Positions 37,835-47,224 of a stretch of 64,000 bases of DNA are shown in pieces. The translations under genes were made by a program, and so were the position numbers. Under the pieces are notes generated by a model. That model worked only from the letters and a program-made list of their open reading frames with translations. It was not told the origin of the DNA and did no database searches. The stretch comes from Ruegeria conchae. GTDB taxonomy: Bacteria; Pseudomonadota; Alphaproteobacteria; Rhodobacterales; Rhodobacteraceae. The stretch is from assembly GCF_000192475.1 (NCBI RefSeq), contig NZ_AEYW01000012.1, positions 62,001 through 126,000 of the forward strand, written 5' to 3'. How positions within the stretch are numbered: position 1 is the first letter of the stretch; the number at the start of each line of letters is the position of its first letter.

Positions 37835-40030
37835 ATGAGCCACAACCAGGCTGTCGGCACAACGCACGACGAACCTCAGATCGAAGGATTGCAGCCAGGC
37901 GCGAAGCTGCTGCGCGGTCAGTATGAAATTCTCCGTTTTTTAAGCAACGGTGGATTTGGTATAACCTATCTCGCACGCGATAGTCTGGATCGCGATGTTG
38001 TCATCAAGGAATGCTATCCTGGCGCACTTTGTCAGCGGAATGGTGATCTGGTCGAAGCCGCCAATCCCGACCAAAAGGATGACCTCCGCGCCATTATCGA
38101 TCTGTTTATTCAGGAAGCGCGCAACCACGCGCGGCTAGTCCACCCAAACATTGTCGACGTGCATCAGGTGTTTGAAGACAACAACACCGCCTATATTGCT
38201 ATGGACCTGATCCGTGGCTGCGATTTGTTGGACTATGTCGAAAATCCTGACAACAAAAGCGGGCCTGATTTCATAGTTCAGGTCACCGAAAAGATGCTTT
38301 CTGCGGTGTCGTTCATTCACCAAAGCGGCATGTTGCATCGCGACATATCGCCGGACAATATCCTGATTGACGAAAACGGCGAGCCGGTCCTGATCGACTT
38401 TGGTGCAGCGCGCGAACAGGCGGCAAACAAATCGGCGGCCCTATTGACGTTGCGCGTGATCAAGGATGGGTATTCACCACACGAATTTTACGTGCGTGGG
38501 GCGGAACAAGGGCCCAGCAGTGATCTTTATGTGCTTGCTGCAACCCTGTATCACGCGATTGGTGGCGAGCGACCGATTGATGGTCAGACACGTCTGAACG
38601 CATTCAACAACGGACAAGACGACCCATACATCCCGCTAGCCGGACGTTTCAAAGGCTATCCCGATGGATTCCTTGAGGCGATTGATAAGGCGATGGAGGT
38701 TCACACCCCTGACCGCTTGCAAACCGCGTTAGACTGGTTGCGCATGTTCCGTGGTCCCGGGGTGATGTTCGACAGTTTCGCCTACCGCCCGGTCTCAGTC
38801 ATTGTAGGCATGGATCGTAAAGACGAGCAGGCCGAAAAAGAACGGATCAAAGCGGAAAGCGAGAATGCCGAAGCTGTTGTGACTGCCTTGCTTGCAGGGA
38901 ATTCTGATCTGGCGCTCGGCAATGAGGAAAAATCCGAAGACGATCTCGCAAAATTTGCACCCAAAGACGAAGCCGTCGCAGCAGTAGATACCGTTATCAA
39001 AAGCGGTTCAGGTGGCAGTGGCAAGGTAATCGCAGGTGCCGTTGTCGTCGCGGCGGCGTTGGCAGCCGGTGGGTACTTCATGTTGTCAAGTGATCAGCCG
39101 ACACATGAGGCAACTCAGGTAACACCCGACTCAATCGAGGCAACGCCGGAGCCGATCGAGCAGGCCGCAGTTTCCCAGACCGAACCGCAACAGGTTGAAA
39201 CTGTCTCGGTCACAGAGCCTGAGGTCGTAGCGGCAGACCCAGAAGATGCACAGGCAGAACCGGTTGTCGAAACAGAAACCAAACAGGAAGATCCTGTCGA
39301 GCAAACACAAGTGGCATCAGAGGTGCCCGCTGCAGTTGATGCGGAAACCGCTCCCTCAGATGAAGCCGAAGATGCAGCGGTACAGACAGCGCTAAACGAT
39401 GAGACCACTTCAGAACCGGTGACTCTGGCGGAAAATCAAGTGGCCTTTGGGCATTGGGATATTGAAGTGCCCTTTGACATCTCCAAACGTCGCAGTGCGA
39501 CAGGCAGTGTCATTGCGATCAATGATGTCGACGCGAACCTGAACACGGCTGTCATCGGCGACTGGGTGAAGCGTGGAACCACGATCTTTAGGCTCAACAG
39601 CGAGCCGATCCGCCCGGATGCAACTCTGGTTTCACAGGTTCTGGATAATTTCTCGGTCGATCCGGACGGGTATATCCGTGTTGCGGCGCGTTATCGTGAA
39701 CTGGGTCAGACGCGTGCACAAAACGGGCTTTTGGCACTGCCTGCCCATCGTATGTTTGGATTGCAGAACGGATACACTTTTAAAGCCCATCATACAGGTG
39801 ACGCGGGGTGGCAAACCGTTGTTGCCTCTGCCCCGGAAAACAGCGTGGGGGGCTTGCAAAAAGGTGATGTTGTTCTGCGTGAAGCGCAGACAGGTACGGC
39901 ACTCGACCAGCCAGAAAGCCTTGATGACATTCTCGCTGTTCTTGCTTCCGACAATCAGCCCCAGGCGCGCTTGATCATACTGCGTAATGGCGGAGAAGGC
40001 ACTGCGGTTATGCAGCTAACGCAGGAGTAA
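37835..40030 (+). CDS. Transmembrane Ser/Thr protein kinase with periplasmic PDZ-like domain
   Basis: 731 residues. The cytoplasmic kinase domain (about 30-310) has the glycine loop SNGGFGITYLA, Lys58 in VVIKE, catalytic HRDISPDN (D170, N175) and DFG (188-190), so it should be active; the usual HRDxKP Lys is Ser, as in many bacterial kinases of this branch. One membrane helix follows (about 397-417). The periplasmic part has a Glu/Thr/Pro-rich linker (to about 525), a beta-rich domain and a PDZ-like end with GGLQKGDVVLRE. The FHA and PP2C genes that follow form the expected readout and eraser. Confidence 0.9.
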   Translation: MSHNQAVGTTHDEPQIEGLQPGAKLLRGQYEILRFLSNGGFGITYLARDSLDRDVVIKECYPGALCQRNGDLVEAANPDQKDDLRAIIDLFIQEARNHARLVHPNIVDVHQVFEDNNTAYIAMDLIRGCDLLDYVENPDNKSGPDFIVQVTEKMLSAVSFIHQSGMLHRDISPDNILIDENGEPVLIDFGAAREQAANKSAALLTLRVIKDGYSPHEFYVRGAEQGPSSDLYVLAATLYHAIGGERPIDGQTRLNAFNNGQDDPYIPLAGRFKGYPDGFLEAIDKAMEVHTPDRLQTALDWLRMFRGPGVMFDSFAYRPVSVIVGMDRKDEQAEKERIKAESENAEAVVTALLAGNSDLALGNEEKSEDDLAKFAPKDEAVAAVDTVIKSGSGGSGKVIAGAVVVAAALAAGGYFMLSSDQPTHEATQVTPDSIEATPEPIEQAAVSQTEPQQVETVSVTEPEVVAADPEDAQAEPVVETETKQEDPVEQTQVASEVPAAVDAETAPSDEAEDAAVQTALNDETTSEPVTLAENQVAFGHWDIEVPFDISKRRSATGSVIAINDVDANLNTAVIGDWVKRGTTIFRLNSEPIRPDATLVSQVLDNFSVDPDGYIRVAARYRELGQTRAQNGLLALPAHRMFGLQNGYTFKAHHTGDAGWQTVVASAPENSVGGLQKGDVVLREAQTGTALDQPESLDDILAVLASDNQPQARLIILRNGGEGTAVMQLTQE

Positions 40031-40229
40031 TTGAACCGGTTTATGTGAAAATCGCCAGTGTGTGAACTGGGGGCGGCATCTCCATCGTCGCCCCGTCGGG
40101 AACCGGACCGTCGCGAAGTAAGAGTTTCCCTGTTTCTTATTCAATAGTGCCTCTGCCCTTTTAGGCAGCGGTTAGTAGCCATCCTGCGGGCTGATCCCCG
40201 CAACAGAAAACAAAGAAGGTGTCGTCACC

Positions 40230-41195
40230 ATGTTTAAATACAAAAGCCCTCTTAGCCGGCTTCTCGAGGGTGCCGGCAAACCGAAAGAAGATGAAGCGGT
40301 GGAAGCAGACGTGGTACAGGATGAAAAGCCTGAGCCAATTGCCGACTTCAACGCACTGCGCGCTGCACTGGCTGGTGGCAACGTGAGTTCAGACAACTAT
40401 GAAGAATCTGACGAATTAATTCCGGAGGAGCCTATGCCGGAGTTCGAAGAAGATCAGATCGTTGAAGAAATTGTGGAAGAAGAAGCGTCTGACTTGCAGG
40501 AAGCTGAAGACGAAGACGAGCAAATTGTGACGCTTCATCTCAGCACTGAGGATGAAGCCGAGGACGATAAGACACTCGCCGCCGTCGCGGAAATAGCGAC
40601 TGCGGAGCCTGAGGAAGCCTTTGAAGCCCAAGCTGAGATAGAAGCAATTGCGGAGCCTGAGCCCGCACCCGAACCGGAGGCGGTCTCGGTTGTAGAAGTG
40701 ACTGAACCTGAAGCGCCAGCCGCGCCTTCAGCAGACCGGCGTTCGCGCGTAAAGACCACTTTCCTGGGCTTTGAACGGGCAGACACGCATGTTCAGGACT
40801 TGATGGAAACAGCCGAACCTGTCGCAAAAGCCGAGGCCGTGCAACAAACTTTCCCTGTCGGATGGTTGGTTGTAACCGCCGGTCCGGGCCGAGGTGCCGC
40901 AATCACATTGACCGAAGGGTTGATGCAGATTGGCCGGAACGATGATCAAGCTATTCAGTTGGATTTCGGAGATACCGGAATCTCGCGCAGCAACCATGCT
41001 GTTATCGCCTATGATCCTGAGGATCGGAAATGTTATCTGGGTCATGGCGGCAAGGCCAATCTGGTCCGTCTGAATGGCAAACCCGTGCTGAGCACCATTG
41101 CCCTGTCAAACGGAGACTCGATCCGCATCAGCGAGACATCGATCCGTTTCATGGCCTTCTGCGATGATGGCTTTGACTGGCGGGATGCCGATTAA
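40230..41195 (+). CDS. FHA-domain protein with acidic N-terminal region
   Basis: 321 residues. A basic start (FKYKSPLSRLLEGAGKPK) leads into a very Glu-rich, probably disordered region (about 30-175) and a C-terminal forkhead-associated domain (about 225-315). Phosphothreonine-binding residues are visible: GR in QIGRNDDQ, SRSNH in TGISRSNHAV and LNGKPV. FHA domains bind phosphothreonine made by Ser/Thr kinases, here very probably the upstream kinase. The stop overlaps the PP2C start by one base (TAATG). No membrane segment. Confidence 0.88.
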   Translation: MFKYKSPLSRLLEGAGKPKEDEAVEADVVQDEKPEPIADFNALRAALAGGNVSSDNYEESDELIPEEPMPEFEEDQIVEEIVEEEASDLQEAEDEDEQIVTLHLSTEDEAEDDKTLAAVAEIATAEPEEAFEAQAEIEAIAEPEPAPEPEAVSVVEVTEPEAPAAPSADRRSRVKTTFLGFERADTHVQDLMETAEPVAKAEAVQQTFPVGWLVVTAGPGRGAAITLTEGLMQIGRNDDQAIQLDFGDTGISRSNHAVIAYDPEDRKCYLGHGGKANLVRLNGKPVLSTIALSNGDSIRISETSIRFMAFCDDGFDWRDAD

Positions 41196-41974
41196 TGCTG
41201 GCGACCCCTGCATATGATATTGCCCTGATCCTGGACCAGGGTCAGCGCGACTCGCAGGAAGACGCGATTGCCGCACGGGTCTCTGATACGGCGGATGCAG
41301 GATATGTCGTCGTTGCCGATGGTATGGGTGGCCATGATGCGGGTGAAGTTGCCTCGCAGCTGATCATTTCTGCCTGGCGCGACGCGATGGATGCCCAGAT
41401 GGATGAGCCTGACCTTGTTCAGAGCGCACTGCTCGACGCTCTGCCGATGGCCGCAATGCAGGCTAACGCCGCAATCGCCAGCCATGGCGAAGAGAACAAG
41501 GTCAACTTGGGCTCTACCCTTCTGGGCATGCTGATGTTGGAGCAGCGGATCTTTTGGATTTCGATCGGCGATAGCCCCTTGTATCTGTTTCGCGATGATA
41601 CCCTGTCACAGATCAACGAGGACCACTCGATGGCCCCGATGATCGATGCGCAGATCGCGCAGGGTCTGCTCAGCGCAAAAGAGGCGCAGATGCATCCGGA
41701 TCGCAACCAGCTGACCTCGGTCATCATGGGCGCTGCAATCCCGAAGGTTGATTGCCCGGAACAGCCTTTGGACCTGGTGCCGGCAGATATTCTGATCCTT
41801 GGCAGTGATGGACTGCAGTATCTCGATAACACCGAGATCGAGATTTTGCTGCGCACTCATAATCAATCTCCGGCCCGCGATATCGCCGACGCGCTTCTTC
41901 AGGCGCTAAAGGCCAAAGCAGACCCGGATCAGGACAACATTTCAATCGCCGTGGTTAAACCGGCACAGACATGA
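41195..41974 (+). CDS. PP2C-family Ser/Thr protein phosphatase
   Basis: 259 residues, a complete PP2C/PPM domain without extra parts. Metal-binding and catalytic motifs are QRDSQEDA, VVADGMGGHDAGEVAS, WISIGDSPLYLF, LGSDGLQ and DQDNISIAV. It removes phosphate from Ser/Thr and should oppose the kinase two genes upstream. The ATG overlaps the FHA stop, so the two are translationally coupled. The set kinase-FHA-PP2C resembles the PpkA-Fha-PppA control of type VI secretion, but no secretion genes are nearby. Confidence 0.92.
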   Translation: MLATPAYDIALILDQGQRDSQEDAIAARVSDTADAGYVVVADGMGGHDAGEVASQLIISAWRDAMDAQMDEPDLVQSALLDALPMAAMQANAAIASHGEENKVNLGSTLLGMLMLEQRIFWISIGDSPLYLFRDDTLSQINEDHSMAPMIDAQIAQGLLSAKEAQMHPDRNQLTSVIMGAAIPKVDCPEQPLDLVPADILILGSDGLQYLDNTEIEILLRTHNQSPARDIADALLQALKAKADPDQDNISIAVVKPAQT

Positions 41975-41997
41975 ACTAGGCAGAGAAACAGGAAAAA

Positions 41998-43260
41998 ATG
42001 AGAAACCATCTTATCATATCCGGCCTCGCTCTAGCAGCCGCAACAGGGACGGCTTCAGCGCAAGAGGCGTGTTCAACCTACGAGATCCAACGCGGCGATA
42101 GCCTACGGGAGCTGGCGATCGCGGTGTATGCGACCGAAGACTATCGGTCAATATACGATGCAAACCGCGATGTAATTGGCTCGAACCCAAATATCATTCG
42201 TGTTGGAGATATTTTGACATTTCCTTGTCTGGAGGATTTGGGGCGTGAAGCTCTGGTTCCTGATACCGAGGCTGGTCGTATAGCGGCGGAAATGGCGGCG
42301 GAATTAGTCAAAGCAGCGGAAGAGCGTGCCGAAAAAGCCATTGCCGCGGCAGAGGCACGCGTGGCTGCTGCTGAGGCAGAAGCGCAAAAAGCAAGCGAAG
42401 ATGCGGTAGTTGCTGCAAAAGCGGCAGCTTTGGAAGAAATCGAAGCCGCTCGTGCCGAAGGTGCAGCGCTGATCCGAGACGCAAAAGGTGGCGAGCGCCC
42501 GGAAGTTCGTGACCGTCAGATCTTGATGATCACAGGTGGCAACTATGCTCCGTTCACGGACGAGGCTTTACCAAATCGTGGGCTTTATACAAACCTCGTG
42601 GAAACAGCGATGCTGCGAGCCGCGCCCGAACAGCCGTATAAAATTCAGTTCGTGAATGACTGGTCTTCGCATCTCGATCTTCTGATGCCAACCCTCGCCT
42701 TTGATGCCACATTCCCTTGGTCGCGTCCAAATTGCGACGCAGCGGATGGTCTGTCTGAAAAGGACCGTACTCGGTGCGAAACCTATAACTTCTCGAACCC
42801 ATTCTACGAAGTTGTAGATACCTTCTTTGCGAAGGGCGGGTCGGGTTACGAACAGACTTTGACCTATTCGGATTTCGCTGGCGCCACGATCTGTCGGCCA
42901 GAAGGCTGGTCGCTGTCACATATGGATGCGGTCGGTCTCTATGAGCCGGCAATCACCCTGATGCGGCCAGTATCGCCGGATGATTGTTTCCATGCAGTCA
43001 TGGATGGCACCGCCGATATTGTCGCAATCGAAGCCCACTTGGCGGTCGAGGCAATTGGACGGCTCGGCTATGAGCATCAGATCATCGAAAACCCCAATCT
43101 GGCGGCAATCAAGTCGCTTAACGTCATGACCCACAAAGATAATCCAGATGGGGAAGCCGTCCTTGAGACGCTCAACCAGGGTCTGGCGATCATGCAGCAA
43201 TCTGGCGAGTGGCGCGACATCGTATCAACCGCACTGCGCTATCAAATGGAAAATGGCTAA
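41998..43260 (+). CDS. Secreted LysM plus solute-binding-domain protein 1
   Basis: 420 residues. A signal peptide (cleavage about residue 22, ASAQ) is followed by a LysM-type peptidoglycan-binding domain (about 26-78, YEIQRGDSLRELAIAVY ... GDILTFPC), an Ala/Glu-rich helical rod (about 90-160) and a family-3-like periplasmic binding domain (about 175-420, with GGNYAPFTDEALPNRG and FVNDWSSHLDLLMP). No transport genes lie next to it, so it is more likely a cell-wall-bound sensor than an uptake protein. The gene starts 23 bp after PP2C. It is paralogous to the next gene, which lacks the rod. Confidence 0.85.
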   Translation: MRNHLIISGLALAAATGTASAQEACSTYEIQRGDSLRELAIAVYATEDYRSIYDANRDVIGSNPNIIRVGDILTFPCLEDLGREALVPDTEAGRIAAEMAAELVKAAEERAEKAIAAAEARVAAAEAEAQKASEDAVVAAKAAALEEIEAARAEGAALIRDAKGGERPEVRDRQILMITGGNYAPFTDEALPNRGLYTNLVETAMLRAAPEQPYKIQFVNDWSSHLDLLMPTLAFDATFPWSRPNCDAADGLSEKDRTRCETYNFSNPFYEVVDTFFAKGGSGYEQTLTYSDFAGATICRPEGWSLSHMDAVGLYEPAITLMRPVSPDDCFHAVMDGTADIVAIEAHLAVEAIGRLGYEHQIIENPNLAAIKSLNVMTHKDNPDGEAVLETLNQGLAIMQQSGEWRDIVSTALRYQMENG

Positions 43261-43304
43261 GGCCCCCGAAGGCCTGACAAAACAAAAGTCTGGAGGAAGT
43301 GGAC

Positions 43305-44411
43305 ATGTTTAACAAGAAACTGAAGAAAGCAGTACTGTCGGCAACAGCCCTCACCGCCCTGAGCGCAGGCGCAGCTGCCGCACAAGAGGCCTGCTCTAAC
43401 TATACCGTTCAGGATGGTGACACACTGGCAACCATTGCCATCGCCGCCTATGGCACCTCGAACTATCAGCCGATATTCAACGCGAACCGCAACGCGATCA
43501 CCAATCCAGGTTCGCTTGAAAATGGCTTGGTTCTGGCTTTGCCCTGTGAGGATGGCAGCCTGCCAAACGGCCAGAGCGCGCAAGAACTGATTGCTGCTGA
43601 AGAAAAGCGTGCAGCGAGTGTCAAACGCTCGAACGTCTATGCACCGCCGATCAAGATGGTCGCAGGCAACGGTTGGGAACCGTTCACAACAGAAGACCTG
43701 AGCGGCGGCGGCATCATGACCCGACTAGCTACAACAAGCCTCCAGCGTGCAGGCAACAGCCGCGACTTCTCGGTCAGCTTTGTAGATGACTGGAGTTCGC
43801 ATCTGGACACACTGTTGCCATTGGGTGCGTTTGATATTTCGATCGCGTGGACTGTACCGGATTGTACCAACCGCTCTTATGAGTGGTCTGCAGAGACCGA
43901 AGCCCGCTGCACCCAATTTGTCGCTTCTGTTCCGGTGTATGACATCGTCGGCGGCTTCTTCACTTTGCCTGAAAGCGAGTACGCAAAGGCAACGGATTTC
44001 TCAGACCTTGAGGGATCAACCATTTGCCGTATGGCAGGCTGGAGCATGGTTGTACTGGAAGAACAAGGTCTGAACCGCGAGAATACAACGGTTGTTCAGC
44101 CCAATTCGGCCCGAGATTGCCTTGATGCGGTATTGACCGGAACCGCAGATGTGGCCGCGTTCGAGGTCGACCTGTTCGCATCGACAATGAAAGACATGGG
44201 TTTGACTTCGGCTGACATCGTTGAAAACCCGTATGTATCCACTCTGTCGTCGATGAGCTTCCTCGCACATCGCACCAACCCGTTCGCACGCGAATACATA
44301 GCGATGATGAACAAGGGTCTGATTGAGATGCGTGAATCCGGCGAATGGTATGCGATTATCTCGGACACGCTGCGCGAACAGAACGAAAAGCTTAACGCGG
44401 CATCCAACTAA
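43305..44411 (+). CDS. Secreted LysM plus solute-binding-domain protein 2
   Basis: About 368 residues. Signal peptide (cleavage near AAAAQ, about residue 26), LysM domain (about 30-80, YTVQDGDTLATIAIAAYG ... VLALPC), a short charged linker, then the same binding domain as its neighbour (AGNGWEPFTTEDLSGGG, FVDDWSSHLDTLLP, ENPYVSTLSSMSF). Conserved cysteine pairs suggest disulfides. The ATG at 43305 follows a tggagga ribosome site; a GTG two codons earlier is an alternative. It is the last gene before a strong terminator, so the kinase-FHA-PP2C-LysM set looks like one transcription unit. Confidence 0.85.
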   Translation: MFNKKLKKAVLSATALTALSAGAAAAQEACSNYTVQDGDTLATIAIAAYGTSNYQPIFNANRNAITNPGSLENGLVLALPCEDGSLPNGQSAQELIAAEEKRAASVKRSNVYAPPIKMVAGNGWEPFTTEDLSGGGIMTRLATTSLQRAGNSRDFSVSFVDDWSSHLDTLLPLGAFDISIAWTVPDCTNRSYEWSAETEARCTQFVASVPVYDIVGGFFTLPESEYAKATDFSDLEGSTICRMAGWSMVVLEEQGLNRENTTVVQPNSARDCLDAVLTGTADVAAFEVDLFASTMKDMGLTSADIVENPYVSTLSSMSFLAHRTNPFAREYIAMMNKGLIEMRESGEWYAIISDTLREQNEKLNAASN

Positions 44412-44437
44412 TCCCTCGGTCGATACGACCATTTTTG

Positions 44438-44464
44438 GGCCGGTCTTCTGACCGGCCTTTTTTT
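44438..44464 (+). terminator. Strong Rho-independent terminator closing the kinase/LysM operon
   Basis: An 8-bp stem (ggccggtc / gaccggcc) with loop ttct and seven T follows the second LysM gene by 26 bp. Confidence 0.93.
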
Positions 44465-44693
44465 ATCAGGTCATTACTGACGAAAGAGAGTAGTAGAGCG
44501 CAAGAACCACAAGGCGAAGAATCACGGCTCGAAAACAGTGTATTGGGCTTAAAACGCAGACATAATGCTAACAAAAAACACTTTTTGCTAATAAAAAGCA
44601 GCTTCCTACGGGAATCCCCCAATATTCAGTGCGAGTAATAAGCGTAGGATTAACTCAACTGCACCGGTGAGGCGATAGCCCCACCACTCACTC
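44465..44693. other. Non-coding stretch, possible small RNA upstream of an orphan terminator
   Basis: No credible protein gene in this stretch; an open frame of 67 codons has no ribosome site. It lies between a terminator that closes the preceding operon and another plus-strand terminator (44694-44728), so a small RNA ending there is possible. A local pairing of atagcc (44675-44680) with ggctat (44705-44710) could add structure. No known RNA family recognised. Confidence 0.35.
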
Positions 44694-44728
44694 AGAAAAG
44701 GGCTGGCTATGGGGGTCGGCCCTTTTCT
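44694..44728. terminator. Symmetric hairpin terminator, orphan on plus strand
   Basis: A perfect 10-bp stem (agaaaagggc / gcccttttct) with a 15-nt loop. The A and T tracts inside the stem would let it stop transcription in both directions. There is no coding gene directly upstream on the plus strand; on the minus strand it would back up the icd terminator. Confidence 0.7.
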
Positions 44729-44739
44729 TATTCTGGAAA

Positions 44740-44767
44740 CAAAAAACCGGCCCACAATGGGGCCGGT
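44740..44767 (-). terminator. Rho-independent terminator of icd
   Basis: Read on the minus strand: stem accggccc / gggccggt, 6-nt loop, then a run of six T. It starts about 33 bp past the icd stop. Confidence 0.9.
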
Positions 44768-44799
44768 AGATTTTTTGGGCATCGGTACCTGAACCGCGC

Positions 44800-47013
44800 T
44801 TAGTCAATAAGCGCGTTCAACGTCGCACTTGGCCGCATCACGGCTGCCGCTTTGGCGGGATCGGTGTGATAATAGCCACCCAAATCCGCAGGAGCGCCTT
44901 GGGCCGCTGCCAGCTCTGCCAGAATCTGTTCTTCCTTGTATGCCAGCTCTTTTGCAAGCGGTCCAAACTCGGCGGCAAGATCAGCATCATCGGATTGCGC
45001 AGCCAGAGCATCGGCCCAGTAGCGGGCGAACCAATAGTGGCTATCGCGGTTGTCCGGTTGACCAACCTTACGACTGGGCGACTTGTTGTTGTCCAGAATA
45101 CCCTGTGTCGCCGCTTCGGCAGCCGCACCCAACACGCCTGCTTTGGTGTTGCCCTTACTGTCTGCCAGGAAGTTCAGAGACTCTCCGAGTGCACAGAACT
45201 CACCCATGGAGTCCCAGCGCAAGTGGTTTTCTTCAACCAACTGCTGCACGTGCTTCGGAGCCGAACCGCCCGCGCCGGTCTCAAACAAACCACCGCCATT
45301 CATCAATTTAACAATCGACAGCATTTTGGCCGATGTGCCCAGTTCGAGGATCGGAAACAGATCGGTCAGGTAGTCCCGCAACACATTACCGGTGATGGCG
45401 ATGCTGTCCTTGCCTGCCGTGATGGTCTCCAGCGACTGGCGGGTCGCTTCGCGCGGGGCCATGATGAGGAATTTGTCCGCCACACCCGCAGCCTCAAGCG
45501 CGGGTTTGACATATTTGATCAGCTCGGCGTCATGGGCACGGATGGCATCTAGCCAGAAGATCGCCTCGGAACCAGTCAGGCGCTGACGGTCCATCGCCAG
45601 TTGGATCCAGTTCTCGATCGGAGCTTTCTTGACGGTACAGGCGCGCCAGATGTCACCCTTTTCAACGGCATGCTCATGCAGCGTTTCGCCATTGGCCAGC
45701 ACGATACGGATGGTTCCGTCAGCAGGCGCTTCGAACGTCGTCGGGTGCGATCCGTATTCCTCGGCCTTTTGCGCCATCAATCCAACGTTGGCGACGGCGC
45801 CAGCGGTGGCTGGATTCAGCGCACCATAGGTTTTAAAAAAGTTGATCGCCTCATCATACACCGGTGCATAGCAACGGTCAGGGATCACGCAGTTGGTATC
45901 GCCCTTTGCACCCGTTTCGTCCCAACCTTTGCCGCCTGCGCGGATCACGGCGGGCATCGATGCGTCAATGATCACATCTGACGGGACGTGCAGGTTGGTG
46001 ATGCCGCGATCAGAGTCCACCATGTACATCGAGGGGCGATCTCCTTTGATCGCGTCGATTGCGGCGACGATTTCTGCGTTGCCCTGAACCCGTTCAAGCA
46101 GATCACCGAGCCCTGAGTTCGGATTTACGCCTAACGCATCCAATTCTGCGCCGAATTTCTCGAATACTGGCGCCAGCCAGGCTTTGACAGCATAACCAAA
46201 GATGATTGGGTCACTGACCTTCATCATTGTCGCCTTCATGTGCAGCGAGAACATGGTGCCGTCTTTCTTGGTGTCTTCGATGGCATCTGCAAGGAAGGAG
46301 GACAGAGCCTTGACCGACATAAAAGTTGCATCCGCCACGGTACCTTCAGCCAGCGGCCATCCGTCTTTCAGAACTGTTACCCCGCCGTCTTTACCGACGA
46401 ATTCAATCTTTGCATCGCCAGCCTGGGTTGCCGTGATAGTTGCCGATTTCTCGTTGGCGTAAAAGTCGTTGCCTGACATCGACGAAACTTTGGTCTTGCT
46501 GTCAGCGCTCCATTCCCCCATCGAATGCGGGTTTTTCTGAGCATAATTCTTTACGGCACGTGCAGCACGGCGGTCGCTGTTGCCTTCCCGTAGCACAGGG
46601 TTCACAGCTGATCCTTTGATGGCGTCATACCGCGCGCGGATTGCCTTTTCTTCATCTGTCGAAGGCTCTTCAGGATAGTTTGGAATGTTGTAGCCCTGCG
46701 ACTGCAGCTCTTCGATGGCAGCCACCAATTGCGGTACCGAGGCCGAGATGTTCGGCAGTTTGATCACATTTGCATCTGGAGTTTTCACCAACTCGCCCAA
46801 TGCAGCTAGGTCATCAGTGATGCGTTGTTCGTCTGTCAGGTTCTCGGGGAAGGTCGCGATAATACGCCCGGCAAGCGAAATGTCTTTGGTGCCGACGCTG
46901 ACACCAGCGGCTGATGCAAACTTGCGGATGATGGGCAGGAACGAGGCGCTCGCCAGTTCAGGCGCTTCGTCTACAATGGTATACAATACGTCGAAGTTCG
47001 ATTTTTCTGCCAT
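44800..47013 (-). CDS. icd: Monomeric NADP-dependent isocitrate dehydrogenase
   Basis: A 737-residue single-chain isocitrate dehydrogenase (IDH-II type), unrelated in length to the 400-residue homodimeric form. It converts isocitrate to 2-oxoglutarate in the TCA cycle and makes NADPH. Family hallmarks include [68 protein letters not shown] and [11 protein letters not shown]. Full length, with a terminator right after the stop. A 211-bp region follows its start before the sensor kinase stop, so it has its own promoter. Confidence 0.97.
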   Translation of the reverse strand: MAEKSNFDVLYTIVDEAPELASASFLPIIRKFASAAGVSVGTKDISLAGRIIATFPENLTDEQRITDDLAALGELVKTPDANVIKLPNISASVPQLVAAIEELQSQGYNIPNYPEEPSTDEEKAIRARYDAIKGSAVNPVLREGNSDRRAARAVKNYAQKNPHSMGEWSADSKTKVSSMSGNDFYANEKSATITATQAGDAKIEFVGKDGGVTVLKDGWPLAEGTVADATFMSVKALSSFLADAIEDTKKDGTMFSLHMKATMMKVSDPIIFGYAVKAWLAPVFEKFGAELDALGVNPNSGLGDLLERVQGNAEIVAAIDAIKGDRPSMYMVDSDRGITNLHVPSDVIIDASMPAVIRAGGKGWDETGAKGDTNCVIPDRCYAPVYDEAINFFKTYGALNPATAGAVANVGLMAQKAEEYGSHPTTFEAPADGTIRIVLANGETLHEHAVEKGDIWRACTVKKAPIENWIQLAMDRQRLTGSEAIFWLDAIRAHDAELIKYVKPALEAAGVADKFLIMAPREATRQSLETITAGKDSIAITGNVLRDYLTDLFPILELGTSAKMLSIVKLMNGGGLFETGAGGSAPKHVQQLVEENHLRWDSMGEFCALGESLNFLADSKGNTKAGVLGAAAEAATQGILDNNKSPSRKVGQPDNRDSHYWFARYWADALAAQSDDADLAAEFGPLAKELAYKEEQILAELAAAQGAPADLGGYYHTDPAKAAAVMRPSATLNALID

Positions 47014-47224
47014 ATTCCCTTACCTTTTTTAAGCCTTTCAGGGGCGTGCGATCCAAGAGTATGTGCCGCTGTAGTTTTGGCACCGAGCCGTAACGGGACA
47101 CGACGGCCCCACGGGTGACTCTGATTTGACAGGGCCTCCAATAAATGAGGATTGGCTTAGGATCAATCGAATACAGAGGCGCAAATTGACACGGGCCTTA
47201 ATACCTTTTGCTGATGCCTATTTT

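Noticed and set aside
37835..41974. Type VI secretion locus suggested by kinase, FHA and PP2C
   Set aside because: No Tss structural genes (tube, sheath, baseplate, ClpV, membrane complex) anywhere in the window.
42290..42480. Internal DNA repeat from the Ala/Glu-rich rod
   Set aside because: The repetition is codon-level, caused by a coiled-coil-like protein segment; no exact DNA repeat unit and no CRISPR pattern.
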